Shown: piece after piece, positions 14,401 to 17,565 of the stretch
Position numbering within the stretch: the stretch's first letter is position 1
Layout: each line of letters begins with the position of its first letter
Source of the DNA: Acidobacteriota bacterium
GTDB taxonomy: Bacteria; Acidobacteriota; Terriglobia; Acidiferrales; UBA7541
DNA: 17,565 nucleotides
Direction: 5' to 3'
Assembly: GCA_003131985.1 (NCBI GenBank)
Contig: PKWH01000297.1
Coordinates: 1,440-19,004, forward strand
Notes under the pieces: generated by a model
What the model saw: only the letters and a program-made list of their open reading frames with translations
Databases searched by the model: none
What the model was told of the DNA's origin: nothing
Program-made: the position numbers and the translations under genes

Positions 14401-14517
14401 GCATTGCCATTAAGCCCAAGGACAGTCAAAGTGACCGCGCTGGAGGGAGCAGCCCAGCTCGCGAAACAGTCGGTGGGGTAGCTAACCACACCAAGTTGCA
14501 GTAAGAGGAGAAGACAA

Positions 14518-14997
14518 GTGCAAGTTTTTAACGGTCTCAGCTTATTTGCTCTGTGGGCAAACAAGGCTCGCGCGGTGGTCGCCGCACCGCCGGCCATCGG
14601 ATTTGCGGTGGATGTTCCGTTTGGCTTTGTCGTCGGCACGGGCAGCTTTTCCGCCGGCACATACCGTTTTGAGGCACTGCACAGTCCGACGCCCGGGATC
14701 TGCGTCCTCGCAGTGCGAGGTGAACAAGGGCGGGTTTACAAGCTGGCGGTGAACGTCGCCGCGCCCGCGAGCCACGGGCGCAACAGGTCAAAACTAATCT
14801 TCCATCAGCAACATGGTAAGAATTTCCTGACGGAAGCATGGCTCGAAGGGAGGCGACTCGGCCTCGAACTTTATCGCTCGATCCAGGACTTAGACTGCAA
14901 TGAAGAGAGTTCGAACAACGAAGTGATTCTACTGGTTGAGCCAGACAAGTACGGCCGCACAGTTTACGTGATTGAGGATTTCGGGTGCACGGCGTGA
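14518..14997 (+). CDS. Acidobacterial envelope-type hypothetical protein (VPFxFVVG family)
   Basis: A 159-residue frame that starts at GTG, seven bases after AGGAG (AGAGGAGAAG). The central pattern is VDVPFGFVVGTGSFSAGTYR (31-50), followed by VLAVRGEQG, KLIFHQQHGKNFLTEAWLEG (92-111) and RRLGLEL. I recall a large family of short acidobacterial proteins with the same layout (VPFxFxVGxxxLPAGxY, then FHRYGxxYFLxxVW and a GRELP-like end) that normally carry a signal peptide. This member begins MQVFNGLSLFALWANKARAV, a weak, shortened hydrophobic stretch that looks like a decayed signal, so export is uncertain. Function is unknown for the whole family. A long, apparently structured leader precedes it. 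The winged-helix regulator follows 145 bases downstream with its own promoter. Confidence 0.78.
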   Translation: MQVFNGLSLFALWANKARAVVAAPPAIGFAVDVPFGFVVGTGSFSAGTYRFEALHSPTPGICVLAVRGEQGRVYKLAVNVAAPASHGRNRSKLIFHQQHGKNFLTEAWLEGRRLGLELYRSIQDLDCNEESSNNEVILLVEPDKYGRTVYVIEDFGCTA

Positions 14998-15084
14998 AGT
15001 AATGTCCTCGGCAGATACATTCCGCGTCGCGCTGGTTCCCGGCTGGCCGCTAGACTGGCGGTGCTGTGTGGACCGGATAGCTGT

Positions 15085-15114
15085 TTGGCATCCCGAATCG
15101 GCGGGTGCTAGAAT
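15085..15114 (+). promoter_or_regulatory. Sigma70-like promoter of the winged-helix/TPR regulator
   Basis: TTGGCA (15085-15090) and TAGAAT (15109-15114) are 18 bases apart, each matching five of six consensus positions. Transcription would start near 15121, about 22 bases before the start codon at 15143. The position supports that start over upstream alternatives. Confidence 0.55.
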
Positions 15115-15142
15115 CGAGGGTTCGCTCAGTCTACCTGGAGAC

Positions 15143-17104
15143 ATGGCGAAACCCTCTCAAGTCTACCGGTTTGCCGATTTTGAAGCAGAAGTGCGCCCAC
15201 GCCAGCTTCGCAAGCACGGAACAAAGCTAAAACTGCAAGGCCAGCCCTTCGAGATGTTGCTGATGCTGCTGGAGTCACCCGGCGAAGTAATTACACGCGA
15301 GCAAATGCAGCGCAAACTTTGGCCGGTGGATACGTTCGTTGATTTTGAGCACAGCCTGAATACATCCATAAAAAAGCTTCGGCAGGCGCTCAACGATTCC
15401 GCGACTGAACCACGGTATATTGAGACGCTGCCCCGCGTGGGCTATCGATTCATCGCGCCAGTTACAGTGGCCGAGGAATCCGCCGGCGATTTCCCTGCTC
15501 TTCCCCTCCGGGCCCCTTCCTCAGCAGACGGCATCCCAGGAACCACGGGCGAAGAGTCGTCCCCCCGACACTCGTTTACCGGGTTCCTGGGCCTTGCCTT
15601 TGCGGTTGTGGCTATTGTGGGATTGGCGCTCGCGTTTAATGTCGCCAAGACGCGAGATCGTCTGATGGAAATGCTGCGATCGTCAAAAAATGGCGCGGGG
15701 CTGGCAAGCTCGGCAAAAAAAGCGCGCCGCTCGGTTGCGGTTCTTCCTTTACAGAATCTTTCGGCAGACCCCAGTCAAAATTATTTTGTTGACGGCATGA
15801 CCGACGAGCTCACTACCGACCTCGCGCAGTTCGGGGACCTGCGTGTAATTTCACGAACTTCGGCGATGCACTACCGGGACGGCAGCAAAACCGCTCCGGA
15901 GATTGGAAAAGAACTTGGAGTGGATGCGCTGGTGGAAGGCTCAGTGGAACGCGTGGGCGACCGCGTGCGGATTCGCGCACAATTAATCGATTGCGCGACG
16001 GACCGTCACTTGTGGGCGCAGAGCTACGACCGCGACATGAAGGACGTGCTATCGATGCAGACGGAAGCTGCGCGAGAGATCGCGGATCAAGTTCGCGGGT
16101 CGGTGGGCTCGCCGCAGCTTAGCCTGCATTCAGCGAATCCCGCTCAGGTTAATCCTGACGCTTATGAGGCTTACCTGAAGGGCCGCTATTTCTGGAACAA
16201 GCGCACTCCGGACGGGTTGAACAAAAGCATCGAATATTTCGATCAAGCGATAGCAAAAGACCCGTCGTTTGCCGCTGCTTACGCGGGACTGGCGGATTCC
16301 TATTCGATTCTGGGATCGGACGTGCTGCCGGCAGACGTGGCCAGCTCGAAGGCTCGCACCGCCGCTTCCAAGGCTATCGAACTGGATCCTTCCATCGCCG
16401 AGGGCCATGCGGCGATGGCATTAGTTGAGTTTTACTACGACTGGAACTGGAAACAGTCCGAAGAAGAATTCCGGCGCGCGATCGAGCTAAACCCGAATTA
16501 CGCAACGGCTCACCAATGGTACAGCTATTACTTGACGGCGATGTTGCGATTTCCGGAAGCGGTGGAACAAGCCGAAGCAGCGCAGCAGATCGATCCTCTT
16601 TCGTTGTCGATCAACACGACCTTGGCCACACGGTACCGTCACGCCGGCCGGGACGATGATGCCCTTCGGTTGGGCCGGCGTACTTTGGAGATGGATCCCA
16701 GCTTCATTCCCGCACATTTTTCGCTGGCGGGAGTATACGAGAAGGAGGGTTCGCCACAGCAAGCCATTGAAGAGTACAAGAAGATACTCGACCTACGTCC
16801 GGGGGATCCGACGGCGCTCGCGGCAATGGCCTACATAGATGCTCGCTCCGGACAGAAGGATGAGGCTCGCAAAATACTCGGCCAACTGACGGAGACTTCG
16901 AAAAAGCAGTACGTTGCTTCGTTCGAGATCGCCACCATTTACGCCGGACTGGATGACTCTGATAACGCAATGCTGTGGCTGGAGAAATCGTACCGGCAGC
17001 ACGAGAGCCAAGTGCCGTTCATCCAGTCCGACGATCGATTCAACTCGATGCATGGGGACGCGCGATACCAGAACCTGAGACATCGCCTGGGCTTTCCGTC
17101 GTAG
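15143..17104 (+). CDS. CadC-like membrane-bound winged-helix regulator with TPR repeats
   Basis: A 653-residue regulator. An OmpR/CadC-type winged-helix DNA-binding domain lies at about 7-107 (YRFADFEAEVRPRQL, the LKLQGQPFEMLLMLLESPGE helix, SIKKLRQAL recognition helix, YIETLPRVGYRFI wing). A single membrane helix follows (145-167). Outside the membrane are a TolB-N/FlgO-like domain (197-320: SVAVLPLQNLSADPSQNYFV, GMTDELTTDLAQ, GVDALVEGSVER) and TPR-type repeats (330-640), for example AIELDPSIAEGHAAMALVEF. The arrangement suggests a sensor that reads the periplasm and binds DNA while still in the membrane. Acidobacteria carry many such proteins; targets are unknown. I chose the ATG at 15143 because it falls just before the winged helix and after a good promoter, although the spacing to GGAG is only two bases. 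A longer frame reaches back to 14972 but overlaps the previous gene. Confidence 0.9.
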   Translation: MAKPSQVYRFADFEAEVRPRQLRKHGTKLKLQGQPFEMLLMLLESPGEVITREQMQRKLWPVDTFVDFEHSLNTSIKKLRQALNDSATEPRYIETLPRVGYRFIAPVTVAEESAGDFPALPLRAPSSADGIPGTTGEESSPRHSFTGFLGLAFAVVAIVGLALAFNVAKTRDRLMEMLRSSKNGAGLASSAKKARRSVAVLPLQNLSADPSQNYFVDGMTDELTTDLAQFGDLRVISRTSAMHYRDGSKTAPEIGKELGVDALVEGSVERVGDRVRIRAQLIDCATDRHLWAQSYDRDMKDVLSMQTEAAREIADQVRGSVGSPQLSLHSANPAQVNPDAYEAYLKGRYFWNKRTPDGLNKSIEYFDQAIAKDPSFAAAYAGLADSYSILGSDVLPADVASSKARTAASKAIELDPSIAEGHAAMALVEFYYDWNWKQSEEEFRRAIELNPNYATAHQWYSYYLTAMLRFPEAVEQAEAAQQIDPLSLSINTTLATRYRHAGRDDDALRLGRRTLEMDPSFIPAHFSLAGVYEKEGSPQQAIEEYKKILDLRPGDPTALAAMAYIDARSGQKDEARKILGQLTETSKKQYVASFEIATIYAGLDDSDNAMLWLEKSYRQHESQVPFIQSDDRFNSMHGDARYQNLRHRLGFPS

Positions 17105-17165
17105 TTCTCTGCATTACTCTTACCGCGGCTTTCGGGCACAGTCGAAGTAGACCTCCACAAGACGG

Positions 17166-17195
17166 TTGGCGCAAGTGTGGCGGACTTGTTACAAT
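17166..17195 (+). promoter_or_regulatory. Sigma70-like promoter before leuC
   Basis: TTGGCG (17166-17171) and TACAAT (17190-17195) are 18 bases apart; the -10 matches five of six positions. Transcription would start near 17202, giving a leader of about 68 bases. That leader contains a 13-base inverted repeat, GGGGAA-T-TTCCCC (17236-17248). Confidence 0.5.
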
Positions 17196-17269
17196 GAGAA
17201 CTGCGGGAGCGATGCCGCTGTCGCCGCTTTTCTCGGGGAATTTCCCCCGCAGGTGGAAAAACCAACCGT

Positions 17270-17565
17270 ATGGCAGCCCGCACTCTCTACGAGAAAATTT
17301 GGGAAGCACACATCGTCCGGGAAGAGCCGGGGCAACCCACTCTGATTTACATCGACCGTCACCTGATCCACGAAGGCACATCGCCGCAGGCTTTTGCGGG
17401 ATTGAAAGCCGCGGGGCGGAAAGTACGGCAGCCGCAGCTTACGTTTGCGGTGATGGACCATTCCGTTTCGACGAAGAATCGTTTACTCCCGGTGCTTGAT
17501 GCCGACGCGCTGGGGCAGTTCGAGGCGCTGGCGCGCAATTGCAAGGAGCACGGCGTGCATCTTTT
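17270..17565 (+). CDS. leuC: 3-isopropylmalate dehydratase large subunit, N-terminal part
   Basis: The frame from the ATG at 17270 runs to the window edge (98 codons, 3' end missing). MAARTLYEKIWEAHIV, then LIYIDRHLIHEGTSPQAF (25-42), GRKVRQPQLTFAVMDHSVST (49-68) and NCKEHGVHL match the start of LeuC. This is the [4Fe-4S] aconitase-family subunit that isomerises 2- to 3-isopropylmalate in leucine biosynthesis, together with LeuD. The cluster-binding cysteines lie beyond the window. The Shine-Dalgarno candidate AGGTGG is 13 bases before the ATG, rather far, but the match to the family start is clear. It lies 165 bases after the regulator gene and has its own promoter, so it is probably independently transcribed. 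Further leucine genes may follow outside the window. Confidence 0.93.
   Translation, partial: MAARTLYEKIWEAHIVREEPGQPTLIYIDRHLIHEGTSPQAFAGLKAAGRKVRQPQLTFAVMDHSVSTKNRLLPVLDADALGQFEALARNCKEHGVHL

Noticed and set aside
1..17565. CRISPR array, tRNA/rRNA genes, insertion sequences or a defence system
   Set aside because: No regularly spaced repeats, no cloverleaf-like intergenic sequence, no transposase or nuclease-type proteins were seen on either strand.

Overview
The window looks like chromosomal DNA of a soil-type Acidobacteriota (class Terriglobia or a close relative). Three things point there: an 819-residue orphan MacB/FtsX-type permease of the duplicated acidobacterial type, a winged-helix/TPR membrane regulator, and a small secreted-type protein with VPFGFVVG and FHQQHG-type motifs. 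Intergenic palindromes built on GGCTGAAGCC/GGCTAACGCC and a glycoside hydrolase with a two-helix C-terminal tail fit the same picture. The taxonomic call is an inference from these family signatures; no rRNA or marker gene other than a partial leuC is present.

Layout. Positions 1-1451 (minus): the 5' end of a DUF4440/SnoaL-like protein and a secreted TIGR03118-type beta-propeller protein. Position 1711 starts a small plus-strand hypothetical, facing a minus-strand block: a 2,4'-dihydroxyacetophenone dioxygenase-like cupin (2029-2502), a secreted peptidoglycan-binding-domain protein (2725-3264), a membrane-anchored HtrA/Deg protease (3472-5031), a 64-residue basic protein and an RRM RNA-binding protein (5263-5939), and the large permease (6235-8694). 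From 8938 everything runs on the plus strand: a STAS protein, a GH44 glycoside hydrolase with Ig-like repeats (9397-12126), a periplasmic coiled-coil OmpA-family protein (12514-14100), a candidate structured RNA leader, a small acidobacterial envelope protein (14518-14997), a CadC-like winged-helix/TPR regulator (15143-17104) and the 5' part of leuC (17270 to the edge).

The genes do not form one pathway. They share a cell-envelope theme: HtrA quality control, PG-binding and OmpA-type wall binding, an exported polysaccharide hydrolase, an efflux-type permease and a membrane-bound transcription factor. The only probable co-transcribed pair is the RRM protein with the 64-residue protein. Most other genes have their own ribosome binding site and often a recognisable promoter.

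The items most worth a second look are the leader at about 14205-14400, which folds on paper into three successive hairpins; the C-terminal tail of the GH44 enzyme, where an Ig-like domain appears interrupted by two membrane helices; and the two families of intergenic palindromic repeats. I found no CRISPR array, insertion sequence, tRNA or rRNA, and no convincing defence or mobile system.
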